A DNA stretch of 64,000 nt from Archegozetes longisetosus (GCA_018873245.2 JAEMBT020000002.1:8902001-8966000), one strand, 5' to 3'; shown: positions 31,528-43,330, counted from the stretch's first letter. Notes: generated by a model from the letters alone, not told the origin. A program made the numbers and translations.

Positions 31528-34500
31528 AAAGTTGTTAGCGGTCTATTGGAGAGGAAAATGTGTTGAGGACGCAAATTTGCCTCGAGGTTTGATGGCAGCC
31601 GTTGGTCTGACTTGGAAAGAAGCCAAACGACGCTGTCCTAAAGGAGTGGTTCCAGCATGTCATAACTCGGAAGATTCGGTGACGATTTCTGGTGCATATG
31701 ACGCGACCCTCAAGTTTTTGGAAGAATTGCGCGCCGAAAATGTATTCGCTCGAGAAGTGAAAAGTTGTGGCGTTTCGTTTCACAGTTACTTCATGGAAGC
31801 GATCGCTCCGACACTTCTTGAAAAGCTTGAAAAGGTCATTCCTAAGGCTACACCTCGTAGTTCTCGATGGATCAGTTCATCAGTTCCAGAGAGCAGATGG
31901 AACGAAGATTTGGCAAAGTATTCAGCACCTGCTTATTATGTAAATAACTTGACTTCTCCAGTACTGTTTCAAGAAGCCATTGAACATGTGCCCAAAAACG
32001 CGATAATCATAGAGATCGCACCCCATTGTTTGCTTCAGGCTATTTTGAAGCGTAGTTTAGGCTCAGAAATTTCATACATTGGGCTAATGAAGCGAAACAA
32101 CAACGCTGCAAATCTGGATATGCTTTTGTCAGCTGTTGGAAAACTTTATGCATTAGGACTTAACCCGAAAATCGAGAAACTGTATCCAAAAGTTGAATAC
32201 CCAGTTGCAAGAGGAACACAATCAATCAGTCCACTAATAAAATGGGATCACTCACAAAACTGGTTGGTCACACTCTATCCTGAATATTTCAATCCAAGCA
32301 GTTCTGCTGATTATACAGTAAAAGTTGACCTCCAAGAAAAAGACGACCAGTATTACGCCGGACACTGCATCGATGGTCGAGTTTTGTTTCCAGCCACTGG
32401 TTATTTGATGCTGGCCTGGCAGATGTTGGCCAAAATGAAGGGTCAATTTTATGACAAACTGCCAGTAGAGTTCGAAAACGTGACACTTCACAGGGCGACT
32501 ATTCTTCCAAAACAGGGACAAACAAAGTTTGTCATTCGAATGATGGAAACGACTGGAGAGTTTTCTATTAGCGAAGGTGGAACCATTGCAGTGACCGGAA
32601 GAATTTTCGTTCCTGAAGATTCATCTCTGACTTTACAACATTTGTTAACTGACGGCTCAGTGGTTGACGAAAATGCACTGAAATTGGAATCAAAAGATAT
32701 CTACAAAGAACTGAGAATAAGAGGTTATGATTATGGCCCCACATTCCAGGGACTGACAGAAGCGACTGCTGATGGACGCAATGGAAAAATCAAATACACT
32801 GGAAGTTGGGTGGCATTTGCAGACGCAATGCTTCAGTTGGGAATTGTTGGAAAGTCAACTCGTGGTCTTTATTTGCCCGTTAGATTCCAATCAGTTCGTT
32901 GTGATCCACGAGTATTGGCTGAAGCAGTAGAAGAAGCTGGTGAAAATCCACAACTCAATATTGTTTGCGATCCATATATAAATGTGTGCATCGCTAAAGG
33001 ATTAGAAATTCGAGGATTGAAAGTGAATTTAGCACCACGGAGACAAGGTGCACAAATACCTACTCTTGAAAAATATTCGTTCGTTGCATATGACGACCAA
33101 AAGGCTATTGAATACAATGATAGTCAAAGCCTCAATCAATACATTCAGGTTTGCTCATCACTTGCACGAAAAGTATTGGAGGCTTCGGCAAGAGCTTACC
33201 ACAAATCGAACAAATATTGAACGCATTTAAAGAAGCAGACGATAGCGTTCTTAAAGACTATTTGGTGGCCCCACTCGAAGAACACTCTCTGTTGAAAGTA
33301 CTGAAAGAATTGATCACAGCCGATAAAAAGTTTCTTCAAAAGAAAATGTTCTGAAGGTTTTGAATAAATACTCAAAAGAACTATCAAAAGACATTGTGGC
33401 AAATGTATTCACAAAACAGCGTTTGATTCGACCGGCTCTGGATGTGGTGATTGAAAACTTATTGGCATCGAAACTGAATATTCTTGAAGTTAACTCGAGT
33501 CCAGTTATACTTCACAACCAAATCACATCTCTTATCAACTCTTCAGGATATAACTTGAATGTGAACTACACTTTGGCTCATCCTTCACCTAATGACATAA
33601 ACGCAGATTTAGGAGAGACCAGAATCAGTGAGTGGAACATTTCTAAATCCAATCTTCCATCAGAAGCGTCGACAATGGACTTAGTTGTCTACAAAGACAT
33701 TTACTCATCTGCAAACACAACAAATGGAGTCAATTTAGAGGCATTGGTGGAATCTCTTTATTTAGTTACAAAAGACAACGGATTTGTAATGGCATTACTC
33801 AGAACTGAATTGACTCCTGCAGAACAGTTTATATATGAAATCTCAGAAATAAATGTTTCAAACAGTAAAGCACAACAATTCATATCGAAAGCTGAAAAGG
33901 TTGGCTTTTCAGTGGTGAGCAATCAAACTGATTCACTGACTTGTTCAGTTTTATTGTTGCGAAAAGTAGTGGCAAACAATGCTTCAGAACAGAGCGTAAT
34001 AACGGTCACAACAAATAAATACGATTCATGGGTCGAAACTTTGAAATCGAAATTAGCTGAACACCAGAAATAGGAAAATATGATGTCTTCCTAAACAATA
34101 CATTGGGTACGAAATTGAAACCATTAACTTTAACATTTATTTAGTGATTTATTGTGTTATTAACAATGTTTTAATACTAATAGGAATGTCTGCTTTCTTG
34201 GAAAATATTGCATTTCACATTATACTATTGGATGCATTGTTTGATACGTCTCATAATTTTCTAGCAGGTATCAAGAATAATAACATTCAATTGCCTCATG
34301 ACTATGGAGTCTTTGACATAAGTTTTATTATATTATTAAAAGTATATAAATTTTATTGGTATATAAATTTAATGAATTGTTCATTTCATTTCGGTTTATT
34401 ACCGGTAAATGTGAAGTCCACGTGACGTTCGAAAACCATTAGACTTTCTTGCTCGAAAATTTAGAGAAAGTCTCGGAAATAGTATTTCTATATTTAAACA

Positions 34501-34990
34501 TTAGCTTATCTTCCCGATTTAGTCGTAATATCTTTACAACTAACATTACTTGATGAATATTTTGTTTAAATTGAAATTTAACTCTTATGATGTTGTAAAA
34601 AAATCTTTTCAATCTTAACTGTCGAGTCTAATAAATATTTTGATTTTTCGAGTTGTAGTTCATTTTTGGTTTGTAGAACTAAGACTAACGAAAATCAATT
34701 TGACTTAATGTAAAACTAGTGATTACTTTTAAAAAAATGTTTGTTTTTTATCAACCCTTTCGATTCTTTCGACTACTTTAAGAAAACAGTTTTTTCGATT
34801 ATATTATTAACGATAGTCAAGTTGGAAAACTTGAAATTATCATTTAATAGATTTTTCTTCGAGTAAATCGAATGAAGTATTTAACTTTTCTGCACGCTTT
34901 CGAAAATTTTATACATCAAATGGACTTAAGTCTTATTGAATATTTCTAAAATTTATTAAGCATTACATTCACGAAATTAACATTATTTAT
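31528..34990 (+). pseudogene. Truncated, internally deleted copy of the FAS locus
   Basis: Inverted relative to FAS at 7.7-15.6 kb. It starts inside the MAT domain (counterpart of parent 13575) and runs through DH and the pseudo-methyltransferase to about 34068. The protein differs from FAS at only a few residues there (for example LAVYW for LAAYW). Two one-base deletions (near 33188 and 33329) break the frame. At 34068 about 1.03 kb of parent is missing (10003-11036). Intron 3 and the start of exon 4 follow, then a second deletion of about 1.9 kb (parent 7905-9808) at 34268, then intron 4, exon 5 and the 3' flank to about 34990. Introns are kept, so this was a DNA duplication, not a retrocopy. 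KS, most of ER, KR, ACP and TE are missing. It cannot make fatty acids. Confidence 0.95.
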
Positions 34991-35470
34991 ATCTCCTCGA
35001 TGTGAGTAAAAGAGCCAACGACTCAAAATTTTCCTCATTTTACTACTACACTGTCCTTTTTAAAAACTAAACTCAGATTTTACAGTTAGCACTTTATTGC
35101 TTTTGGAAATGCGAGTTAAAATTGAAATCGCTTACTCATTCATTGAATTTGAATGTTTCAAAATAAACCTTTAATAATGAACTATAATCTCATAATAGTA
35201 TTTGAGAACTGTAATCCTACAAAGTAGTTTAGATATGTAAAGATAAATTTGATTTAATTCTAAGAGTAATTGCATTGGTCGGCCCAGTCTTGCCAAATTT
35301 TTCAAAACATTCAGCTCTAACCTTATCACAACATTTAGTTAATAAATGAGTTTTCAAAATAAAAATTCTTTTGTTGTGAACATTATTTTTATGATTAAAA
35401 GTGTTTTTAATTTAAAATCAATGACTAAGTGATCAAATTTTGTTTTATATGTTTTAAACTGACTCATTAG

Positions 35471-37352
35471 TAAAGCATGTTAAAATGCATAATTGCATAT
35501 TTTAATCGGTTTGATATAACTAACTATTGATTGAATATTTATGAGAATCATAAAGTAAAGGTATTTTGGCGAAAGTTATTACCGCATAAATGCATATAAA
35601 TGCATATTTTAAAAATTATTAACAAATTTGTAATTTATGGATTGATTTAATCAATCGATAGTTAATTGTTATACAGGCGATTGTTATCCAATCGATTGAA
35701 ATCAAAACAGCAGTCAATCAATTTGAATGTCACTGACTGTGCACATTGATTGCAAAATTAATTAATTGATTCTAATGCCTAAAACGGCGAAATCTCGATA
35801 AAAACTTAAAGATTATGTTAAAGAGTTTGGAGATGTGTTTCGTGTAGATATCGATTCGGTGTCCAAAACTGAATATCTCTTATGTAAAGCATATCAGATA
35901 CGTGTCGTATGTGACCGCAAGAGTCAGATCACACAACACATCGAAACTCAAAATCATTCAAAAGCATTGAAAACTTTTAAAGACAATCAAAAAACAATAA
36001 TCGAGTGCTTTGAAAGAGATGTCAATGTCTTTAATAGATTTGTGTTTGTTTTTGGTCTCAAATAACATTCCTTTCAATCGACTACTCAACAATGGATTCA
36101 AGAAATTCATAGAAAAGTATACTAATTATACCGTTCCTTCGTCCAAAACCCTTTGGGAAATCCATTTAAAAGATATATATGAAAGCACTATTCAGTCAAT
36201 CAGAACTGAAATACAGAATCACTTCATTTGGATCTCAATCGATGAAACCAAAGATCGATTTGACCGCAAAGTGGCTAATGTTGTCATCGGTTCTCTTAAA
36301 ACATTTAAATAAATGCAAACGTTTTTTATTGAATATGGGATTCATTGACAATTGTGAAAGCCATCAAATTGTCGATTCGGTTAATACAACGCTTAGTATT
36401 TTATGGCCTGAGGGCATAAAGTACGACAAAGTATTGTTGCTTTTGACCGACGCGGCCAGTTATATGAAGAGCGCCGGCTGTACACTTTGTGGTACGTATC
36501 CAAAGCTAATTCACGTCACATGTGTTGTACACGGAGTTCAAACGTTTGTGAACACATCGCTGATATATTTACTAAAGTCAACGCTTTGGTCAGTAATGGC
36601 AAAAAAATTATAATCAAATCAAATGATCGGAGAAAACAATTTAAAACCCGATTTCCAGTCATACCTCTACCGCCCGAACCAATGCGCACCCGATGGGGTA
36701 CTTGGATTAACGCCGTTAAATATTATGCCAAATATTTTGCTATTTTCCGTGATTTTGTTTCTGAACTAAATCCTAAGGATTCGATTGCAATAAAAAATGT
36801 TCAAAATTTGATCTCAACTGAAAAGACTAGTCTGGTCTGTGATCTGAGTTTCATTAATGGGAACTTTAATTGTCTCTCAAAAGTACTCAAACAATTGGAA
36901 ACCAAAAACATTCTTCTTTTCGATAGTATAGATCTAGTCATCAATTGTCTACAAGAAGTCGAAAATGCCGTCAAAAAGAGATATCAGAGTGTTTCAAATA
37001 AATTCCATTATATTTTGGACAAAAATTCTGGTTTTGAGAAAATGATATCAATCAATGATGTAATCAACGGTAAAGTCATCGATATCTCTGGCTTGAATCT
37101 GATCCCCGAAGATATCTCTGTGTTTAAATCGGCTCCAATTACGACTTGTGATGTCGAGAGATCGTTCTCGAAGTATAAATTTCTTCTCAATGATTGTCGC
37201 TATGGAATGTCTGAATTGCATCTGAAATACTATTTCATTGTCAACATAAACAACGAATATATTTAAGAATAATTTTGTATTTTTTAAAAAATTTTTATTG
37301 CATATTATATGACATATAAACTGAAAATAAACGCATATTAGGAAATGCTTTA
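35471..37352 (+). mobile_element. hAT transposon inserted in the MITE
   Basis: A 1882-bp element with 8-bp terminal inverted repeats TAAAGCAT/ATGCTTTA, flanked by 8-bp target duplications CTCATTAG (35463-35470) and CTCATTAA (37353-37360), which differ by one base. The empty site can be read in the related MITE copy near 41440. It carries a broken transposase gene on the plus strand. Confidence 0.92.
35835..37266 (+). pseudogene. Broken hAT-family transposase
   Basis: Pieces of one protein lie in three frames. An N-terminal BED-like segment covers 35835-36065 (with TQHIETQNHSKALK). A catalytic-core start lies within 36010-36312 (WISIDETKDRFDRKVANVVI). Segments within 36300-36490 (YDKVLLLLTDAASYMKSAG) and 36490-36560 (HVTCVVHG, lying with DAASYM) follow. 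The C-terminal part to 37266 includes MRTRWGTWINAVKYY and the dimerisation motif TTCDVERSFSKYK. At least three frame changes are needed to join them, so the gene is dead. Family assignment rests on the dimerisation motif, the MRTRW segment and the 8-bp target duplications. Confidence 0.88.
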
Positions 37353-37684
37353 CTCATTAATAAAGTTCTGATTCGTGAGTAATAATAAAGAAAAATCGTT
37401 ATAAGGATTTGAGTTTAGTTTTTAAAAAAACGGACAGTATTTTATTGCTATTTGACGATAGGATGCCTTGAATTGAAGAATATATGAGAAATGAGAATAC
37501 CCAATAACTTAATTCTAATTTATTATGTTATATATCTTTATGTCATTTTTAAAAATACTTAAATTGTTACGACATTTGAGACGAAGTACAAGTAATCTGT
37601 GACTTGGAATGCAATAAAACTATTAATACTTAATATTAGACATAAGTGACTTAAATCAATTACTAACTAATTATAATTTGAACG

Positions 37685-39497
37685 ATGATCTCATCCCAGA
37701 AGCGTCAATGGGTGACAGTTGGGAGACTCGACTCAAGATTACTATTGCGTGGTTTGATAGCGTTTAATATAGTTTTAGCTGTTTACAACATTTTAACTCT
37801 TCAGTCTAATACAAGAACTAATAAATCCGGTCCGTGTGTTGTTGTCATCAATACTTCAAAGGACACTGAAAATGCTCAAGCTCAAAAATCTATCGCCAAA
37901 GTATTTGACTTTATAATATTCTCTAATATTTTACAGAGATAATCATATTTGACTTTAATTTTTGCTACAATTATTACATTTAGAGTGAGTCACAATCAAG
38001 TTCTATGAACACTGAAGTGATGCCAATTAATCGTGGTGTTGAACTGACTGGTCACAACGATAAATTACTAGAACACGAAAACTCTAAAATCCTACAACCG
38101 ATAGACGAGACAATCAATAATAATAATAATAACGATAATAATAATAATAATAATTACAATGATAATAATAAAAATAGTAATAATAACAAAGAAACTATTT
38201 GGTGGTCGACTGAAGCGCGTGGAAGTTATTCAGTATTAAGAAATTATGTATTAAGTGATGAGAAACCGGATTATGAAAAAAGTGTAACACTTACAACTCA
38301 AGGAACGCACGAGTTTTTATATCACGTCGAATTCTTATGCAACCGATGGGACGGCCACGTATCAGTCGCGGTCTATTGTCCGGGAGATGACTTCAAGCTT
38401 GTGATTAATTTAATTTATTATTTGCGTCAATGCAAACAAAGTTGTGTTAAAACTAACACTACCTGGCATTTAGTCTATGACACTGCCTTCGGTCCCGAAT
38501 CCAACTCCTCATTTCCACATACTTACGTCGACGATATGTACTTTGATTGTTCTAAAAGTTTTGATAGTATTGTTGAGAAATTCGATACTACTTTCCGCAC
38601 CAAACATTCGCTTCCATACCCGATAAATGTGGTCAGAAATGTTGCCCGACTTAATGTTCGAACAAGAAATTTATTCGCATCTGATATTGAATTGTATCCC
38701 AGTGTTGGTATTGTTTCGGGATTTCTTAAATTACTTGAAAGAGAAAAAGCAGGCTTAGTTCCGTTGATCAATGAGAAAAACCCACACGTTTATGTCATTC
38801 CAATCTTTGAAGTTAAAGCAGGTATTGATCCACCATTGAATAAATCGGAATTGCGAAGACTTATCAAATCAGGTAATTATTAATCTTATTGAAAGCGACA
38901 TTTGATAAATAGCTGTCATTTTGTAATTTGAATCAAAGGCAATGCAATATTTTTTCACAAATGGGTTTGTGACGCCTGTCAGAACTTTCCTGATAGAAAT
39001 GAGGTAAAATATTCATATGAGTTCAACTATAAGATCCGTAATTTGATTCTTATGTTAAATGTTTTCTTTTAAGTGGATAAACGTCGATCCGGCAAACGAT
39101 ACTTTGGGTATATTTCGAGTGACTAGACGTCTACATAATCGCAATACTTGGGAACCATTATATATAGGAACCAATGCTGAGCCATTATATGATGAAAGGT
39201 TAACGTGGGACGGAAAAAGAGATAAAATGTCTCAAGTAATTATTGATAAATAAGTGATTGTCCAAATATTTGAATAATTGATTGGTAAATTTTGTTTAAT
39301 AGATGTTCGAAATGTGTTTAATGAATTACGATTTAGGGATTTTAGACAACGCTTTCTTAGTACACGCACCCGGCATCAAACGTATTGATCCAAAAGGTGA
39401 AAAGAAAAGATTACCTTTTGTTAAGCGCAATAATATGGTCTACAATACTATTTTGGCAGAACTTAGGAAAAAATATGGGACTAAAAATAATTGCTAA
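37685..39497 (+). CDS. B4GAT1: Beta-1,4-glucuronyltransferase 1 (B4GAT1)-like, complete, five exons
   Basis: Golgi GT49-type enzyme that adds glucuronic acid to xylose. In animals it primes the matriglycan of alpha-dystroglycan. Exons 37685-37900, 37984-38872, 38939-39003, 39074-39235 and 39303-39497 join in phase, giving 508 aa. A type II signal anchor lies at about residues 19-40. A poly-Asn tract (AAT/AAC codons, 38116-38188) fills the stem. The catalytic domain includes NRWDGHVSVAVYCPGDDF, VRNVARLNVRTRNLFASDIE (DIE is the probable metal-binding acidic motif), VIPIFEVKAGIDPP, FHKWVCDACQNFP, WEPLYIGTNAEPLYDERLTW and DNAFLVHAPGIKR near the C-terminus. All match the family order and no breaks are seen. 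The vertebrate enzyme is about 415 aa; the extra length is mostly the Asn-rich stem. It sits between transposon clusters. Confidence 0.94.
38116..38188 (+). repeat. AAT/AAC triplet repeat coding for poly-Asn
   Basis: An imperfect AAT run broken by AAC, GAT, TAC, AAA and AGT codons within exon 2 of the B4GAT1-like gene. It encodes an Asn-rich tract in the predicted stem region, where length changes would be tolerated. Confidence 0.9.
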
Positions 39498-39776
39498 AAA
39501 TTTTACATGTTAATTACTTTTATAAACTTCATTTATTTATCATTTTAATTATGAGTGAACTTTCATAATTGAATTAACAGTAATTTATTTTATTTTAGTA
39601 TTATTGTTTTTATGTTCTATATTGTAATATTGTTATTGTTCGTTCCGAGTTGATACGCGATCAATAAAATGGATTTTGTTCTCTAGTTTGTTGTTAGATA
39701 ACTATATACAGTATTTGTCATCTATTCAAAGTTTTGCGTAGTTCAGCATTCAATTTGTTGAATTATAATTCAAATA
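39498..39776. other. 3' flank of the B4GAT1-like gene
   Basis: An AATAAA signal occurs at about 39664 (ATCAATAAAATGG) and may end the transcript. The region stops at the TA that flanks the palindrome. Confidence 0.5.
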
Positions 39777-40289
39777 CTGTCCGTTTTTTTTAAAAACTAA
39801 ACCCAAATCCTTATAAACGATTTTTCTTTATTATTACTCACGAATCAGAACTTTACTAATGAGTGAGTTTAAAACATATAAAACAAAATTTGATCACTTA
39901 GTCATTGATTTTGAATTAAAAACACTTTTAATCATAAAAATAATGTTCACAACAAAAGAAAGAATTTTTATTTTGAAAACTCATTTATTAACTAAATGTT
40001 GTGATAAGGTTAGAGCTGAATGTTTTGAAAAATTTGGTAAAACTGGGCCGACCAATGCAATTATTCTTAGAATTGAATCAAATTTATTTTTACATATCTA
40101 AACTACTTTGTAAGATTACAGTTCTCAAATACTATTAATACTATTGTAAGATTATAGTTGATTATTAAGGTTTATTTTGAAACATTGAAATTTCGGTGAA
40201 TGAGTGCGCGATTTCACTTTTGACTCACATTTCCAAAAGCAACAAAGTTAACTGTAAAATCTGAGTTTAGTTTTTAAAAAACGAATTGT

Positions 40290-40590
40290 ATGTTATGAAA
40301 CTTTACAGTAATTACTGTGACTGAAAAGATTGAAGAACTAGTAAAATGTTAATCAGCTGAGGATTAGAACTGGTCAGTCGAATTCAATTTATGACTATCT
40401 TGTATTGAAGGTGTCAAAAGTTGATTTAAAATTGGGACATTCTGTGATTACAGCTATTGCGTGTCAAGGCTTCCTGATCTGTTATATGAATTTTTCAATA
40501 GAATTTTCGTATTATAATAATATTATTCCCTAAAGTCCTGCAGACAAATTCTAGTGAACAACCTTTCACTTGAAATTTATTGAATGTCTG
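40290..40590. repeat. Diverged inverted copy of the FAS upstream region
   Basis: Reverse complement matches 16550-16870. Landmarks include TTTAAAATTGGGACATTCTG, then TGATTACAGCTATTGCGTGT. It lies in the same relative orientation as the FAS fragment at 40834, so upstream and coding pieces are in their original order with most of the gene deleted between them. Confidence 0.78.
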
Positions 40591-40833
40591 TATTTATTAA
40601 AAACAGAGAAAATGATTATTCCAGCATTTTCTAACTTATGAGCAGAAATAGTTTGAACTAATTAAATGGCATTAAGATCATATTTTAACTTGTAGAATAT
40701 CATATTAAACAGATTTAATTATATTATTAAAATTTAGCACAAGAATTAAATCAGTCAACCAGTCCTTTGTTAAACTTAATCAAAATCTTTCTAAGCTCTT
40801 CTAATTTATTTTAATTACAAACTTATACTTCCA

Positions 40834-40917
40834 ATCAGTTCGTTGTGATCCACGAGTATTGGCTGAAGCAGTAGAAGAAGCTGGTGAAAATCCACAATTC
40901 AATATTGTTTGCGATCA
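40834..40917 (+). pseudogene. 84-bp fragment of FAS coding sequence
   Basis: Encodes FQSVRCDPRVLAEAVEEAGE and a few more residues, matching FAS at about 12130-12215 and the larger copy at 32887-32970. There is about one base change (CAATTC for CAACTC) over about 80 bp. The surrounding DNA is far more diverged. The fragment ends exactly where the right palindrome arm begins. Confidence 0.92.
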
Positions 40918-41520
40918 AAGATTCGACTGACCAGTTCTGATCCTCAGCTGATTAACATTTTACTAGTTCTTCAATCTTTTCAGTCACAGTAATTACTGTA
41001 AAGTTTCATAACATACAATTCGTTTTTTAAAAACTAAACTCAGATTTTACAATTAACTTTGTTGCTTTTGGAAATGTGAGTCAAAAGTGAAATCGCGCAC
41101 TCATTCACCGAAATTTCAATGTTTCAAAATAAACCTTAATAATCAACTATAATCTTACAATAGTATTAATAGTATTTGAGAACTGTAATCTTACAAAGTA
41201 GTTTAGATATGTAAAAATAAATTTGATTCAATTCTAAGAATAATTGCATTGGTCGGCCCAGTTTTACCAAATTTTTCAAAACATTCAGCTCTAACCTTAT
41301 CACAACATTTAGTTAATAAATGAGTTTTCAAAACAAAAATTCTTTTGTTGTGAACATTATTTTTATGATTAAAAGTGTTTTTAATTCAAAATCAATGACT
41401 AAGTGATCAAATTTTGTTTTATATGTTTTAAACTTACTCTTTAGTAAGTTCTGATTCATGAGTAATAATAAAGAAAAATTGTTATAAGGATTTGGGTTTA
41501 GTTTTAAAAAAAACGGACGG

Positions 41521-41849
41521 TATATGATACAGCTAAATCACACTATTTACTTTTTAAATAACTAACATTTTAAAATAATCTTTTACAATAATTACAATTA
41601 ATTAACATTTTAAATCTCATGTTTACAAACATATTCTAAAGATAAATAACTTTAAAGTAATTTAGGCGCTAAAAATTCAGACTTTATGTGATCGCTTTTA
41701 GTTTTGAGTTTAGAGTCGTTTTATTGACGCTATGGGTTAGTGGCTTTTCCTTTTTTACATCCCCAACATGTAATCATAATAAGTGAACAATACATGAGTG
41801 ACATTTAGTTTATGGAATTGTTTCCACTTTCGAACATCTGTTGAGCAGA
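41521..41849. other. Spacer without recognised features
   Basis: AT-rich DNA between the palindrome and the duplicated FAS-upstream block. Nothing seen. Confidence 0.4.
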
Positions 41850-42560
41850 TATTACTTTGGCTCAGTCTTCTGATCATTTGTTCATGGACAACTTGCAGGT
41901 GTTCATTACGTTTTCAGCAACTTCATCATTTGCTGTCTTTCTGTGTAAGGTTTGTTATATTTTAACTCATTTTAGACTTATTTATTTGAAAATATGAAAT
42001 CATTTCTCTCCTAATCGTATTTATATTTAAATTTTCATATTAACTAAGACCTAAATGATTTAGATACAAATCTTCGATACAGTTATTAAAGCATTAAGTC
42101 GTATCGATAGAAATTTTGATGGTTATGTTTAGGAACTTCCGAGAATTTGAAAACTTCTGAATTAGGTTTGAAGTAGTTGTCTTCAAGTTTATACGACATA
42201 TTACTCTTTTGCCGTGTACTAAATTTTGTGCAAATTTAAGAATTGGTAGTAAAAATTAAACAAAAGACAAAAGTAAGACAAAAAAATTTGATATTCACTA
42301 TATTTAATAAATGTTTGCAAAATTCTACCAGTATATTGTATTAGTTGTCAAATTACCATAAAACTAAAGTATTTGTAATTTGATGTGATAAGCAAATGAA
42401 TGATATCCCGCGCGAACAATAAAATGCTATAAAAATGATAAGTAACCATAAATGTGCCGCTTAAATAGCATACTTTAATCACATTTAACACCATAACGAT
42501 TTTGCAATGAATTTATTTTTCATAATCCTTAAATGTGTGACACAAAGCTTCAAAACGTTA
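41850..42560. repeat. Inverted, shortened copy of 18.65-20.03 kb
   Basis: Collinear on the opposite strand with 20030-18650, including the core ATGCTATAAAAATGATAAGT near 42427 and TAAATAGCATACTTTAATCA near 42463. It contains internal deletions, for the copy is about half as long. Its order relative to the 40.3-kb block is not that of the parent, so the duplicated DNA has been rearranged. Confidence 0.75.
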
Positions 42561-43330
42561 ATAAATTTGTTTTATTAATATATATTTAACGAGAAATCAA
42601 TTTGATTTTCATTTAATCGAACTAATCAATACTAAGTCACCGAAAAAAGTTAAACATTTATATATCGAAGATTAATGTAGAAACTGCCGCATAATTTTTA
42701 TATTACAATGATTTTTAGCAAATTCAATAAGAAAACTATCTAAATTTCATGAGGCAGTTTTCCTTTCAATTAATATGAGGGCTAAACCGTTTAATCTTTC
42801 ATTTGACGTACAATTTCTTAAATAAGTTTTAATTTTTTTAACGTTGAAAACTCGTTTCACACGAGACACTAACACATTTATAGTTAGTGATATCTCAATA
42901 TATTTTATTAAATCTGGCATTCAATTTAGATAATCAATTAGTTTTCATTCAGTCAATCATTTATTAGAAAGCTTTTGCTTTCAAACACAGTTTCAAACCT
43001 TTTTTAAGAAGTTTTTCTCAGTACAAACCTAAACTTTAGCTTTGAAAATTCTTTGGGGGGGACTATAAGCCCCTAGCCCTCCCTAGCTACGACTGTGAAT
43101 ATAAATCTAACAATAGTTACAAAAATTATTTATTACTGCGTAAAGTTTAGATAATCTATTACCAATTTTGTAGTACGCGCATCAAATTTATTTGAATAAA
43201 ATATGATTCCCTTATCAACGAAAAAGTATGTTTAGGAGCTTAGACATATCATTAATGATCCTATTCTTTATATTTCTTTTAAGTTATAGTAAAAATTCAA
43301 ATCTAAGACTGGAATAATAATTGTAATATA
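42561..43330. other. Non-coding DNA with a possible DNA-transposon terminus near 43095
   Basis: Around 43050-43095 the strand reads GGGGGGGACTATAAGCCCCT then AGCCCTCCCTAGCTACGACT. On the other strand this is a CAGTCGTAGCTAGGG-type end, a motif seen at the ends of several non-autonomous DNA transposons. No partner end was found. Confidence 0.3.

Larger units (their letters stand above)
35051..37437. mobile_element. TA-type MITE (family X), interrupted by an hAT element
   Basis: The left end CTGTCCTTTTTAAAAACTAA and the right end (other strand) CTGTCCGTTTTTTTAAAAAC are inverted repeats. The right end is followed by TA; the left is preceded by CA, perhaps a mutated TA. Without the insertion the element is about 500 bp and has no coding capacity. 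Two more near-complete copies form the arms of the palindrome at 39777-41520. The ends suggest mobilisation by a Tc1/mariner-type transposase. Confidence 0.85.
39777..41520. repeat. 1.74-kb palindrome built from two inverted MITE copies, flanked by TA
   Basis: The left arm 39777-40383 and right arm 40918-41520 are near-perfect reverse complements. Each arm contains an almost complete family-X MITE (outer ends CTGTCCG and CGGACGG next to TA) plus about 95 bp that match the FAS upstream region (16770-16865). The 534-bp centre (40384-40917) carries more FAS-upstream sequence and an FAS coding fragment. A small ORF (39859-40101) is part of the MITE arm and has no family features. A transcript through it would fold into a roughly 600-bp hairpin. 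Confidence 0.9.

Noticed and set aside
31532..33220. The 562-codon frame as a functional stand-alone MAT/DH protein
   Set aside because: It begins inside the MAT domain without KS or the acyltransferase Ser, is broken by one-base deletions at about 33188 and 33329, and is followed by large deletions. It is better read as a pseudogene.
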